Shown here: positions 43,579-55,132 of the stretch, piece after piece
Numbering within the stretch: position 1 is the stretch's first letter
Layout of the letters: the number at the start of each line of letters is the position of its first letter
Assembly (NCBI GenBank): GCA_019925105.1
Contig: JAHGAU010000008.1
Location: forward strand, 1,550,001 to 1,614,000
Direction of reading: 5' to 3'
DNA: 64,000 nucleotides
Source: Niebla homalea
Lineage: Eukaryota; Ascomycota; Lecanoromycetes; Lecanorales; Ramalinaceae
Notes under the pieces: generated by a model
Told to the model about the DNA's origin: nothing
The model's database searches: none
What the model saw: only the letters and a program-made list of their open reading frames with translations
Made by a program: the position numbers and the translations under genes

Positions 43579-44571
43579 TCACACGGCACGACGCTGTTGA
43601 GCGCCTCCCACCTGCGCCTTAGGCTCTTTCCACCCACTGGGCCTCGCCTCAACCACCCACACAGTCCCCAGATTCCACCAATGCGGCCTCTCCATCTTCT
43701 GCACCACCAACCCGCTCTGCTTCACAATCTCTCCAATATCCCTATTATGATAGCATCCGTATTGCTCCCCATGGCCCCTCGCACTCCTATCCAATATAAA
43801 GTTGATCCAGTCGTAATAACCCCTTCCATGCTCGATCAACAGAAGCCTCCCCGTGCGCGGGTTCATCAACTCGCCCAAATGCCTCAGCGTGTCCACGGGC
43901 CTTGGCGTGGAGCAAACACCCATGGTCTGTATGATGGTATCATACCCTTCCTTTGGCGCAACTCTAAGCTTCAAGGCTGCTTCCTGCTGAAAGGCGACCT
44001 TCGTGTCTGTAGGAAGCTTAGGATGCAACTCCTTCCATTTCTGCCTTGCGATCTCGAGCATAGGCCCGGACTGATCGAGAAATGTGATGGTCTTGCATGC
44101 TTTGAGGTTGTAGTACTTCGCATTCCTTCCTGTACCGACGGAGGTCTCAAGGACGTGACCTGAAGCTTGGTTTACTAGGCGCTTGCGGAGGGTATCGATG
44201 CCGCTTAGGGTTTCAGTGGTGTCTACCTCGTTGTCGAAGGTATTTGCAAGTTCATCATAACGTGGAGAGGTATCTGGATCTGATGGAGAGCCATCTGACC
44301 CATCTGCGTTTGGTGGATGGCTAGGCTCCCCGCTCAATTGGTAGAGCCAGTAACCGTAGATGAAGACATAATAGAAGCCGATGCCAGAGACGAAGTAGAG
44401 TGGAGCTCCACGCGATAGAGATTGTTGGGGGACAGATACGTGCGAATGTGGACGAGGCGGAGGGGCACTAGACATCAGCGTTGGTCAGCTTGGGGCTTCT
44501 GTCTGCTGTCAAGGATTCCATTCAGAGGTCACGTCATACCGGCTGATGGGCAGACGGCCTATGAGGCCCAT
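43579..44571 (-). CDS. OMS1: OMS1-like mitochondrial membrane methyltransferase
   Basis: Two exons, 44571-44540 and 44467-43579, for 306 residues. The 72-nt intron has donor GTATGA and acceptor TCTAG. The short first exon gives MGLIGRLPISR, a basic, acid-free start that fits a mitochondrial presequence. A membrane segment follows at about 31-55 (YFVSGIGFYYVFIYGYW), then a class I SAM-dependent methyltransferase domain with GHVLETSVGTGRN as the SAM-binding motif and TFLDQSGPML after strand 2. Yeast Oms1 is an inner-membrane protein with this fold and a high-copy suppressor of oxa1 mutants; its substrate is not firmly known. The frame without the first exon would start at 44475 and lack the presequence. 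Confidence 0.83.
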
Positions 44572-45465
44572 TGATCTGGATCCGGAATGAATGGCCGCAT
44601 CATCAGCCTCAGACGTGTGGGATGGGGTCGACAAGCATCCCCGATATGGGCGAATCCTCACGAAATTTGTTTGAGAGGTTGATGGGGGAACTCTGTACGG
44701 AATAAAGAAAACATGGTTCTATTTTTAGATTTGGAATTTGCCAAGACATGGACATATCTATCACTCATTCACTCTTCACCACCAAGACGTCACCAAGTCT
44801 ACTATCGCCAAATATCATTCCATCTCTCCATGTTGTACTCCAAATTGTCTCAGCGGTTTCAATATTCCATCGAGAATTACGTGAAGGTTATCCAAGTTCG
44901 TACGCGTCAAGCTTTGAGTCTTCGTCTCCAATGGGAAAGAAATGGGAAGCGAAGCTGCCGGTCCTCGAAATGCTGACCACCATTGCGATCTATTAGAAGG
45001 AATTTAGATCAGATAGTTTCTCACTTCTCTGACTTTGCCAAGACTGGGTCTCTTGGGTCACGCGCCCGCATCCATGTTACATGCATTTCACACGCAATCT
45101 GCCTGTCACTCATGTCATGTTTTTCTCCTAATGGAAGATCTTGATGTGTCCAGGCATCCTTTGACTGCTTTTGGCCGCTTCCCATTGTCCCGGTATTTTG
45201 TGTCGTCGCCATCGTCCCAAGATCGTCAGGCTTTGCAGGGCATAAACAATGGCATTGTTCCCTGCTAGATCAAGCTCTCATTGTTTGCCTAGAATGTCAT
45301 GCTTTGGATTCGTTTCCTGGCTTCTCCAACATATATATATCACGAGCAATCTATCTTGCTACACTTTATTAAGATTCATTCTCTACACATCTTACCAGAA
45401 CTACCTTAGCTCAATCGATCAGCCCATCAAACCAATCAGCTTCGAACATTCAACATACAATCACG
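44572..45465. promoter_or_regulatory. Divergent region between OMS1 and the His-rich gene
   Basis: 894 bp holding both promoters. A TATATATATC stretch at about 45331-45341 lies some 130 bp before the His-rich gene's ATG and could be its TATA element. The leader is A/T- and C-rich with few G, common for highly expressed fungal genes. Confidence 0.4.
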
Positions 45466-45960
45466 ATGCTTGGATCCCAAATTATCACTCTCCTCTTGGT
45501 GCCCTTGGCTCTCTCAGCCCCTACTGCACCCTCGGGGACAGCCAGCAATCCTCCTGCAGCTAGTGCGTCAATAGACGGCTCGGCCTCGGTCAATTGCACC
45601 GAGCTATTCGCTCACGAAATCGGCAACCATACACATAATGGGACTGTAGGCTCGCATCACCTAAATCACCATCTCCAACATCAAGGCCATCGAAAATGCG
45701 GCGATTCCCATCATCGCCATTTGAACGCGACAGGAGCGGCGTTGCATCGCTCACACAACCACAAAAACGCTTCAGATACATTCCATGCCACACAGCAGAA
45801 TATCACAGAGGAAGTGAACAAGCATGGTGCGGTGACGACCAACACTGTGGAGCGAAGGGAGATTGACACAAACACGACCGAGCCTGCAGACAATGTATGG
45901 ATGGACCGGACTGCTGGCGCCCTCATAGCAGGCCTGGCAGGAAAGCTAGGCTCAAACTGA
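45466..45960 (+). CDS. Secreted His-rich glycoprotein-like small protein
   Basis: 164 residues in one exon. The ATG is followed by a clear signal peptide (about 17 residues, IITLLLVPLALSAP). The mature part is Ser/Ala-rich, then carries about 20 His in 60 residues (NHTHNG, HHLNHHLQHQGH, DSHHRHLN), with numerous NxT/NxS sequons. Only two Cys are present, which may pair. A dibasic ERRE site near residue 130 could be cut by Kex2. The last 20 residues are mildly hydrophobic. Such sequences can bind Zn, Cu or Ni, and the size and secretion signal also fit an effector candidate, but neither role is shown. I recognise no family. Confidence 0.7.
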   Translation: MLGSQIITLLLVPLALSAPTAPSGTASNPPAASASIDGSASVNCTELFAHEIGNHTHNGTVGSHHLNHHLQHQGHRKCGDSHHRHLNATGAALHRSHNHKNASDTFHATQQNITEEVNKHGAVTTNTVERREIDTNTTEPADNVWMDRTAGALIAGLAGKLGSN

Positions 45961-47944
45961 CTAACACTGACAAAGATGTGAGCTCGGCTTGCCGGTTGTA
46001 GTAGAATAGCACTGGAAAAAATAATGAATATGATCTGACATCCAAAATTTACCAATGTGAACCCCTTGAAAAGCCTTTGCTGTGTCTATTCAATTCTCAA
46101 TCTCTCCTAGTCTGCTGATGACAGCAATGAAAATCTTTTGACAGTGAAAGTCAAGAGGAACAGCGTTGCACCTCTTGGGCAGATACTCAAGTAATGTCTA
46201 TTCTTTTGTTCTATCAACGAGAAGAAAGCTACAAACATGAACCATCCCAGTGCGACTTTCACAATATCTTTCTCGGAGGTATAGAAAGCGGCGAGTTTCG
46301 TGCCCTGTCTGGCTAGGCTTTAGCCCTACACTCAATACTTGTTCAAAAACTCCTTCCAATTGAATAAGCAACATCATAGTCATCATTATCGTACAATCGA
46401 GAAAGCTCAGCCAGGTGCTTGGGCTTCAGATGTTGATGAAGACTCCTTCATGTCGTGAAGCGAGGATTGATGCCGCCATTGATGTTCTTCACGCACTCCC
46501 GAGCGAACACGTCCAGAGACAGCGACTCGTCACATCTAGGCGAATTATGCTCGTGGTCCTCGCAGATCTGAGACGTGATATGACTACAAGACCAATGCCA
46601 GGATTGCTTGACTTCGCGAGTTCCTCTTTTGCGGTCTCTTGTGAAGGACAGAAGGGATTTTCTGCAATGGTCGCTGTTGCTTCGTAATGCGTTTCGCCCC
46701 TCCCCATTATTGAAGATTGTAAATCGCTGCTCGCAAGCTTCCTGTTCATCACCACGTATTGCTGCTACATTAATCCCAGCAACGAGAATGGTGCACTGTT
46801 CATAGCGTCCAAAGGCCACGACTGGGTCTATCCAGGCTTCCTCATGACATATCGCTCAAGTAGTGCGCATTTTACTTCATCTTCTCCCTCTACCCTAATC
46901 ACGCTTTTCTCTTCCACTTTTGCCCCCTCAAAAGCCAAAGAACACCACAGCCTAATCAAGCTAATCCTCCAACCTCCTCAACAGCCCTCCCCATCAGCCA
47001 CACCCGCCTCTCCCTCAATCAATCAACGAAGGAAATCCAGCCCACCGCATCATCCGACCAACATCCTCCTCACCCCGCACCTCCACCCCTCCGCCGACAT
47101 CACACACACACCGCCATCTCCTCCCCTCCCCTCCCCTCTCACTCCCGCTTGCCATACCGGAGGACCACAACCATCCACGGACAAAACCCATGACGACAAC
47201 ACCACCCCCTCGTCCGCACAACAACGGCAGCATTTAATGGATGGGTTCTTGGTTTGAGCATGGGGGCTGTGATGCGCTCCCCCCTGCCCCAGGGCAGGCT
47301 CGAATTTTTTGGGCGCGGTCGTTCGTGATGGAGGTATTGCTTGAGGCGTGGATGGACGGGGCAGCGACTGTGAGAGTTTGTAGTGGGCTGGGGTATAAGC
47401 CGAATGCGGTGCTAGGGTATTATGGGTTGGGTGGTTGGAAGTGGGGACTAGGTATGCAGACGCGTGGTGAGAGAGTGGTTGAGGGGGGGCCAAAAATTCA
47501 TGCGATCGGGGGCGTTTGGGGGAATCAGATGAGTGGTGGTTTGGAAGAAGATAGTGCGGGTCTGGGAGCGGGTTGCTACCAGTGGGGGGGTATCAATGGA
47601 GCGATTTACCAGCTGCGAGAGGAGGGATAGGATGGATCGCTCAATTAGCAATTCTTGGATGATGACTTCCGTTCTTTCTATTACTCCGTTGGGCAATCCT
47701 CCCAACAGCATATCAATGGTAAGGTATTGCGTGAAACGAGCCAAAGCACTTGAACTCGAGACAATAAAATGGAATATTGATGATTGAATCCTGACTACCA
47801 CTAACAATGGTGTAAAACCAACAACAAAAACCCAGCGCCACCAAATCAGCGCCCCTCCCATATCCCCCCCGCGGCAAAAAACCATCCTCCCAAAATACAC
47901 AAGAAGCGCCGCGCGCCCATATGCCACTTCAAAACACCCCAAGT
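45961..47944. other. Gene-free 2-kb region
   Basis: Between two convergent genes. A minus-strand open stretch at about 46448-46855 has somewhat coding-like composition but no ATG. A C-rich segment (about 46960-47180) gives long plus-strand frames of low complexity. Confidence 0.35.
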
Positions 47945-49024
47945 TCAAACGCCAACATCCATGCCCTGTTCTATAAATCCATCACTGGTCAACTGATTCC
48001 AGTTGACCAAGTCCATCCCCATTTCGAAATCCTGCATATCCAACCCCTCCCCGGGCCCACTATACTGCTGCTGCACCGGAGCCTCATCCATTGGCTGCTC
48101 ACCGGGGAATATCTGGTCCCAAACCTCGTCAATCACCCCGGGATCGCCCAGCTCGGGGGAGATGGAGTGCGTGGTGTTGGCCATGGGGACAGGCGCGGTG
48201 GGGAGAGGCACACCAGGGGCGGCATGGCCTTGTTGGCCGCCGACGACGGGAGGGAATACTTGGTATCCCTGCTGGTTGTAATAGGGGTCGTCGAAGGTGG
48301 GTGGGGCGAGAGGAGGTGCGGCGCCGGACAAGTCGAAGGGGTATTGACCAGGGGGGTAGGCCTGGCCAGGCAGGGGGATGTTGTAGCCCATCTGTTGCTG
48401 GGCGGGAGCGGCAGGTGGGTAGCCGTAGTAGCCAGGGTATTGAGCCGGCGCGCTCAGCACCGGCGTAGAGGGCCGAGCCGGAGTGGCAGGGCACGCAGGC
48501 TCCGGTCGGGGAGAGGCCTGCTTGCGCTGGCGCTTTGTGGTGGCGGCGGGCTTCTTAGACACCTTGTTGGTGTCATTGGCGGCGGTGTTCTTGGAGCCAC
48601 GTTTGGCATGTGGCTTCTTATCGTGTGGGTGCGTTTTCGCCAGGTGAGAGGCGATCTGGGCCCATGGCTGCTCGAGATTGAGGCGCCAGGCTGCGTCGTC
48701 CCTGTTGCTGACCATGCCCATGGCCGAGAGTAATGCATGAGGAGTGGTCAGGGCCTCCTCAGGAACGTTGGGGACCTCTCCGGACTGGATGATGTTGACG
48801 AGGGCCTGATGCATCATGCAGATTTGCATGGTGTAGCCGTTGATGGTGCCCTGTCGAATCATAGTGGCGTTCCCATCCCTGAGGGGGTCCCACATGAGGC
48901 ATATCTTGTTCTCTTTGATGCAAGTGGAGCACGGGTCGCCACCGCAGCACTTGACCTTCTTGAAACTGCAATTGTCGCAGACACGGTGGTGCTTGTCCTG
49001 GATCTGAGGGATCGTAACAGGCAT
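47945..49024 (-). CDS. Zn2Cys6-type transcription regulator
   Basis: 359 residues from the ATG at 49024 (MPVTIPQ); the frame continues upstream to 49096, but that start is not ATG and is less likely. A fungal Zn2Cys6 binuclear cluster lies at residues 16-42 (C16, C19, C26, C32, C35, C42; spacing x2, x6, x5, x2, x6). A short helical region follows, then a basic patch (KKPHAKRG, KRQRKQ) that may be a nuclear signal, and a long Pro/Gln/Tyr/Gly-rich region with an acidic end typical of activation domains. The fungal_trans middle homology domain is not present. A near-perfect 57-bp direct repeat lies in its 5' region. Target genes are unknown. Confidence 0.82.
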   Translation of the reverse strand: MPVTIPQIQDKHHRVCDNCSFKKVKCCGGDPCSTCIKENKICLMWDPLRDGNATMIRQGTINGYTMQICMMHQALVNIIQSGEVPNVPEEALTTPHALLSAMGMVSNRDDAAWRLNLEQPWAQIASHLAKTHPHDKKPHAKRGSKNTAANDTNKVSKKPAATTKRQRKQASPRPEPACPATPARPSTPVLSAPAQYPGYYGYPPAAPAQQQMGYNIPLPGQAYPPGQYPFDLSGAAPPLAPPTFDDPYYNQQGYQVFPPVVGGQQGHAAPGVPLPTAPVPMANTTHSISPELGDPGVIDEVWDQIFPGEQPMDEAPVQQQYSGPGEGLDMQDFEMGMDLVNWNQLTSDGFIEQGMDVGV

Positions 49025-49221
49025 TTTGACGTCTCTTAAGATTGACAACGAGAGCCGAAAGGTGACGGAGCGTATGTCAGTGTGAGAGCAATGCAATCAC
49101 TGTGATTGCAAAGCAAGAGCGATAAGGTCACCACAGTTGTAGAGCCGAAGCAATGTGGATAAGTGAGTGTTTGGAAGGATCGAAATCCGGAGATGTAAAT
49201 GCAAAACGGGGACGACGAGGT

Positions 49222-49335
49222 CACGACGACTAGACAACAGGAGCAATGCTGTTGAATGCGAGCGGGAGTGCAATGAGTTACGACGACTAGACAACAGGAG
49301 CAATGCTGTTGAGCGCGAGCGTGAGTGCAACGAGT
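49222..49335. repeat. 57-bp tandem direct duplication
   Basis: Two adjacent copies (49222-49278 and 49279-49335) differing at few positions, 200-310 bp upstream of the Zn2Cys6 gene's ATG on its 5' side. It could lie in the promoter or 5' UTR. Confidence 0.85.
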
Positions 49336-49633
49336 GTCTGTGAGATGACGAAGTTCAATTATATAAGCAATTTCTACGTGTGTATTTAATGAATTAACGA
49401 GCGTCGACTGTAGAATGCTTGAGGAGGAGAAAAGAAGAGGGAGAAACAAGGATGAGGGCAGCTCATTTATAGTCAGAATATGAGAATTACTCTTTGGGTG
49501 GCTTTGGAAAACTCGGAGTACCACAAGAAGCTCATGACAATAAGCTTTGAAGGGCTGTCCTAAGTCAGGGCGGAAGTGAGATTGTGGCAGCAGGAACCTA
49601 CCAGGCTTTCGAAGCATGTGTGGAGATCGGGCG
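49336..49633. other. Upstream region of the Zn2Cys6 gene
   Basis: No separate gene recognised. A long minus-strand frame through 49036-49617 is created partly by the 57-bp duplication (19 codons per unit) and has no start context. Confidence 0.4.
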
Positions 49634-49921
49634 TTATTTATGTTGAGCTTTGGAAGTGTAAGAGCTCAATAGGATACTGGCAGAAGGTCCTGTACTCCAG
49701 ATGCCAGTGTAGATAGGCAAGCCAGGAAAAGAGGAACAGCCGTATTGTCGGAATGTATTGAGGGCATCTTCATGTAGCTCGCGCAAGAAGACCGTCAGCA
49801 TGTAGACAGCGATGGCCACCAGCTGCTCTCTTTCAATCCGGCCATTGAGAGGGTCTGGCCAGACAGCCACCAACAAATCTCCTTCCACCACGCCGCCACC
49901 AGCTTGACTTTCGTGTATGAC
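49634..49921 (-). CDS. Possible exon of an unrecognised gene
   Basis: An open stretch with coding-like composition ending at a stop at 49634. It reads VVEGDLLVAVWPDPL, then NGRIEREQLVAIAVYML and a helical RELHEDALNTF. No ATG at a sensible place precedes it. A possible first exon begins at an ATG near 50127 (MTSWYIDTIGG), but phases do not join cleanly. It is reported as a candidate only. Confidence 0.25.
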   Translation of the reverse strand, partial: VIHESQAGGGVVEGDLLVAVWPDPLNGRIEREQLVAIAVYMLTVFLRELHEDALNTFRQYGCSSFPGLPIYTGIWSTGPSASILLSSYTSKAQHK

Positions 49922-52900
49922 TCCTTCTCAGGGTGTGTAAAGCTATCAAGGAGCGGCGAGAGAAGGAAAGCTTATCGACAGGGCTTGTAACATGATGTAA
50001 GTACGCCAAAAAGCTTCGTAGTGGATAATTGTTTGATGAGAAGGAGACGACAGGCACAATGGGGCTCAGGCGACGGCCACTTTGGCAGGAGAGGTCCACC
50101 GATTGTATCTATGTACCAGGACGTCATGATGTTTGCTCCTCTCATTCAAGCTCTTCGTAGGGTGTCCCATTCCATTTGATGGCGTAACCTTGGTGCACTC
50201 TGGCAATGGCCGTCGGCCCCTTAGCTTCAAGAGCTTGTGTGCGGAGCCTCACTGTGTGCCAGAAGCACGGGTGAGTATGGTTATCCATTACTGTGACAAC
50301 TGGGGCACGCTAGCCTGGATGACCCGGGGGGGTGCTCACGTAAGTGGCCATGGGCATGACCCGTATGGCCAGAAAAATTGCTCCTAAGGCTCAAATTCAG
50401 GTCCGGTACTGTTTAGCGTGGACGCCATGGTGGGTTATGTAATGCATGAGAGGGAAGAAAGGTGCTCGATGGGTGCGACAAGATACCCATTTCATCAAGC
50501 CTGATAAAACAATTGTAGACAGTTGAGAAGTATGTGCACATTGGATAAATGATACTGTAGCCTAGAAAAGATGTGAACGTGAGTATACCCAAAGACTGAT
50601 GATCTTGTATATCGACACGTGTGGCTCTTGAGGTTGTCGAGGAATCCCTTAGATATTGGTATGCGAAGATACCGTGATTATGTACATCGTTCTCGAAGTG
50701 ATCCGGTGTCTCTGTGAGTTTTACTCCTCGATTGCTTTCATGGATAGAAGATCTTGTTGGTGGTGAGGGCGTGTTTTGTTGCTCTGTGAAAGTTTCTTTT
50801 CCCACGGGGCTTGCTCATGTAATCCTCAGCTCCGCTTCACTTGACAAGTTCCTTTCCACAACTCATTCATGGAGAGGACATTAAACACAGCGTCAAGCCA
50901 AGAAGCTGCCACCTGAGGAAGGCGCTCCGGTCGTATAGCAGGTGTGTCGACCTATCGCTCTTTCCAAGACTTTGGTGGCGTTGACCCTCTAAGCCATTGT
51001 TGACCACAGCCGCGACTTGGTGATCACCACAACAATCCGAGACCAATGAGATCAACTTGACAACGCGCGAACATGTATCACGACAGTGCTATGACAGTAC
51101 TCATGTATGATGTCGGCATCAATTGTGCCATGACAGGGACCCTTGGCAGCAGCCGCCTTCGATTCGGCTATCCCCAACCGCAGTGCGCCTTAACGACGCC
51201 AGACTCTGGCGAAGGTAGCTCTGACGACATGAGCTTTTGTGGCGATGATGATAAGCCCTGACAGATGTAGACTTCGGCGACAATAGCTATCGACGGCAGT
51301 ACCCTTCGATGATTATGATAATCAACGACAGTGATGATTAATGACAAGTATCATCAATGACGGTGATCATCAATGGTGCCCATCGGTGACAGCACTCATT
51401 GATGCCGGTATTCTTGAACCACAGTATCCTTCGACGACAGCAGGCTCCAGCAACAACCACCTCAATCAGCAAGGAGCGGACGGTATGTTCTGACGGTCCA
51501 CACATGGACCAGCAGCGACAGCACCAAAGCAGACGGAGCTTGGGCATGGCAAAGCATTAAGTTCCAAAATCACAAAATAATGTGAGAGTATATACATATA
51601 TACATATGTATACATTACTCACACCAAGTAACTGGTATCCAAAAACAAGTGGCCATCAGCCACACGACATACGTCGGCAACAAGGTCCCAGCAATGGCCC
51701 TTTGGATGGCCAGTACCCTCGCAACCAGGGAGACTGTATCCTCATCAAGGTCCCATCATTGATCGATTCCATGCTGACAGTGGTACAAATATAATAGGTC
51801 ATGTGAATTTATCAATTCTCCGGGTCGGCAGACCAACATTCCGCCATGCTCGTAAATGGTCGTCTCTTGCCAGCAATCGTGCGACGAAGCCCTCATCCAT
51901 CAAGCCTCCCAGTGAAGAGATATGCCGGATAGTTACGAATACCAGATGAACATTACCGTGGAGTATATGCAGATCGCCTTCGTATCTGATCTGCCGAGTC
52001 AATCGAGTCGCAACGTGGAGACCCTCCAAACACGCCAGGATTATTGGCGGATGCGAGATGGGCTAGTCGTCACTGAAGAAGAGCATCTTGGATGTGAGAT
52101 AGGACCCTGCTCTGCCTCCAATATCTTGAAAGAGTCGCTGACCGCCAGGATAGCTCCCCATCGTTTCGGACCATCACTGGGGCTCTGCTCTGCCTAACAC
52201 GACTGAACCCAGATTCGACCAAAGACATCCGATGCCCAGCGGAAGTGGAAGCCATAAAGAGCAGGAAGTACCAGTCTTGTTTCTTTAGAATGATTTAGCT
52301 CTCAGCGAGACCGAGCAGGCTAAGATGGTCATACGTGCGCTGGCTATCAAGATATATTGAATAAGGAAACGCTCAACATCCCCCAGAATAAATCATATGT
52401 TCAAGCTGACGACCAAAGGTTTAATACACAAGGAATGCATGAAAGAGCAAGGGCAAACAGTATTCTTTTCAAGAGTTGAGGGAATGGGAATGTGTTGAAG
52501 ACCTTGAGCACAGGTGGTGCCTGCGATATGCTCCAAGAGTAGGAGTACACCTCACATTCACCACGTCTGGTACGAATTTGTCTTTCCGGTCTGCATGTAC
52601 AAGCCCCGCCTTCTCCACAATGATGCATCCGCATCAGACCTAGAAGAAAGCTATCAGCAAAATTGTTCCGCGATCCTCGATACTGAAATACAAGATCAGG
52701 ACTACATGTGCGAGGGCTTTCGGTCAGACTGTTGAGCTTGAATTTATTTTGTTACTTCAGGGTTGTTCAGAAGTTATCGTTTAGAAGAGTTGGTCATCAT
52801 GGAAGCTTTCCCTTACAAGGTGCGTAGAGTACCTGTTTTCGGACGACGCGGACTTACTTGTGACGAAGGAAAACTCCTGAGGACGACCTTATCATTGTCC

Positions 52901-53550
52901 GCTAGAGACCTGCCTTGACGAGTAGAACAGTTGTGATGTTCAAAGAGCTAAGGGGAAAAGTGGTGACGTGTGGAGGAGTTCTGCACCAAGGGAAATGGTG
53001 AAGAGATGTCGTTAAATTAAGCATGTAAAGCTCTGTGCGAGGCGAGCTTTGGCTTGGAACAACCGATGGATATCGACTGTTACTCCCGTTCTCTCGAAGT
53101 AAGCATTGACGTCGGCAGCCCATGGTGCTGACGCGAGCCAAGGAGATGAAGAGGCTCATGTCTCATGAAATGCAATCTATGGGCTTTATGGGCTACAGGC
53201 ACGGGACTACTAGGCAGGGAATATCATTCGTGTTCGAACACGGGGAAATTAGGGCAGAATTACCACTGAAAGGTGCTGTCGTGGTAGAACATAGAACGTT
53301 GAATTTGAAGAAGTTCCGCCATTAGCCGCCCCCTGTGCCGCCCAAAATTGTGATCATACCTCTATTCTTGTCCAACTCCGGGAGCCTTCTAAAATCCGAA
53401 CCCACTCCCACAGGCCGCTGCCCCTCCAGCTGGTGCAACAAGCACCATCTGCTTAGTTGCGTAGCACAGTACTACTCCATCTTCCCCGCCCAATTCGACA
53501 GAAGCACCCCGAGTCATCAGCAAGCTCAAATATCCTCTAGGAAGGTCAGG
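49922..53550. other. 3.6-kb gene-poor region
   Basis: No supported gene on either strand. The main structure is the degenerate repeat at about 51060-51790. The last 220 bp form the NTF2 promoter and leader. Confidence 0.4.
51060..51790. repeat. Degenerate short-period repeat
   Basis: Variants of GACAGTACCCTTCGATGA recur every 25-35 bp or so (for example near 51078, 51093, 51135, 51262, 51294, 51328, 51390, 51434), mixed with ATCATCAATGAC hairpin-like segments at 51340-51375. Copies are diverged, so unit length and borders are approximate. Confidence 0.55.
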
Positions 53551-54371
53551 ATGGGGGGTAAGTCATCTATTGCGCTTTACTTTCCACATGCCACTGCCTA
53601 CAGAACGGTGACACAAACAATCGCCTTTGGGCTGGAATGAGTATGAGTGCTGACTGCTGGCTGCTGCCTCACACAAAGACTTCAATGCTATCGCGAGTAC
53701 GAAAGGCCCAATTCCCTCTAACATCCTACACCTCTACCATCAAGAAATAATTTACTGAACGAGCGTACAGCACAATTCACAGAGTTCTACTATCAGACAT
53801 TCGACAGCGGTAAAGACGGACGGCCAAAGCTGTCAGCACTATACGTAAGAGCACAGCATGCTAGAAAAAAGAGCTGGCCTGGAAAGCTGACTGATCGGTC
53901 ACCTTCACGCAGCGCGATAATTCCATGCTCACGTTCGAGACGAATCAAGTTCAAGGCGCAACCAACATCATTGAGAAGCTAGTGGTACGTCACCGGATTG
54001 TGTGTACAAGATGGAGCCACTGATGATCCTCCTCATTCAAGTCTCTGCCCTTCGAGAAGACCCAACATCGGATAGACACGCTCGACGCTCAGCCATCAAG
54101 TACTGATGGAGGCGTCATGGTCATGGTAACAGGGAAGCTGCTTGTGAGTTCATCTTGCTCTACTGTCAGCAACTACCATGCAACACTCCAAACCCACTAA
54201 CAGAGACAATGAGCGGCGGAGACATGGCCGTGTGCTCTCGGCTGACTTTGATTGCCACACTAGATCGACGACAGCGAGCATCCTCAGAACTACGCTCAGA
54301 CCTTTCAGATACTACCAGATGGCGCTGGTAGCTACTATGTCATGAATGATGTCTTCCGGCTGCTGTACTGA
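53551..54371 (+). CDS. NTF2: Nuclear transport factor 2 (NTF2)
   Basis: Six exons: 53551-53557, 53679-53696, 53771-53844, 53913-53984, 54042-54143 and 54264-54371, for 126 residues, about the usual NTF2 length. NTF2 is a homodimer that carries Ran-GDP into the nucleus through FxFG nucleoporins. The spliced product reads MGDFNAIATQF, EFYYQTFDSG, YRDNSMLTFE, NIIEKLVSLPF, TLDAQPSSTDGG, VTGKLL and ends FRLLY, matching the family along its length. All phases agree, donors are GTAAGT, GTACGA, GTAAGA, GTACGT and GTGAGT, and CTGAC-type branch sites are visible. The first coding exon is only 7 nt and the second 18 nt, so the gene is invisible as an open frame. It is followed by TVP18 on the same strand. 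Confidence 0.93.
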
Positions 54372-55132
54372 GCCAGCTCGACAGCAACGTTGGAGTGGGT
54401 ACGGGTGTATTGATTATTGGCGTTCTTTCTGCGGTTAGAGCATTGCAGAAAATGAGAGAATGATACGCAATCTCCTGTGCTAGACAAAGCACGAGTGCAT
54501 GACGACCTCAGATCTTCAATGTTCTTGTCATGAAATGATGATGCGGCCAATAGGTAGTATTGGGGAGAGGCTATGAGAACATCAGGCACCAAGATTTCAT
54601 CCACAGCGATTGGACTAAATTGAGGCCATCTGACGTAGTACTGAGGCTCAGCGAAGATTGAACGAGGCATCAACATTTCCTCTTCTTTCGAGTACATATA
54701 AGATTGCATAAGGACCTTCATGGTTGCTGTCAGGAGAAGCATTATTGTCGGAAGCATTTGAAGCTTGCAGATGATTGGTCGAGGGCGCTAGCGCGACGCC
54801 TACGAATTTGGGGGATCCGATTGTTAAACAGTCAGCTTTTCCTAGCAGCCTTTCAGCTTCCAAACCAGGCTACATATTCGAACACCCTGCCTTTTGCGAT
54901 TCAACAAATTACGTCGAGACTACACATACAATCCTTTCTACAAAGCCCGCCAACCTCCTTGCAGCATTCCGCCTGCTGCCCGCAATGACCCTGTAAAGAC
55001 ACCTTGCAGAAGCTGCGACCAACTTATAGCAATTGGACTGGCGCTGCAACTTGTAGCACTGACAAAGTCAACACGCGATACAAATTTATCAGTCCACCTG
55101 GAGCTCGGCGCCTCTGGTAGGCTTACTACGTC
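54372..55132. other. NTF2-TVP18 intergenic region
   Basis: Holds the TVP18 promoter. A 140-codon minus-strand frame (54335-54757) starts at an ATG with a hydrophobic start, but overlaps the last NTF2 exon and has no other support. Confidence 0.4.

Noticed and set aside
46448..46855. Minus-strand open stretch with coding-like composition (RYEQCTILVAGINVAAIRG).
   Set aside because: No ATG, no clear acceptor at its start and no recognised family; it could be an exon, but this is too weak to call.
49036..49617. 193-codon minus-strand frame with a repeated Cys-rich segment.
   Set aside because: The repeat is the 57-bp DNA duplication read in frame; the frame lies in the promoter of the Zn2Cys6 gene and has no start context.
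54335..54757. 140-codon minus-strand frame with a hydrophobic start.
   Set aside because: It overlaps the last NTF2 exon on the other strand, and nothing beyond an ATG supports it.
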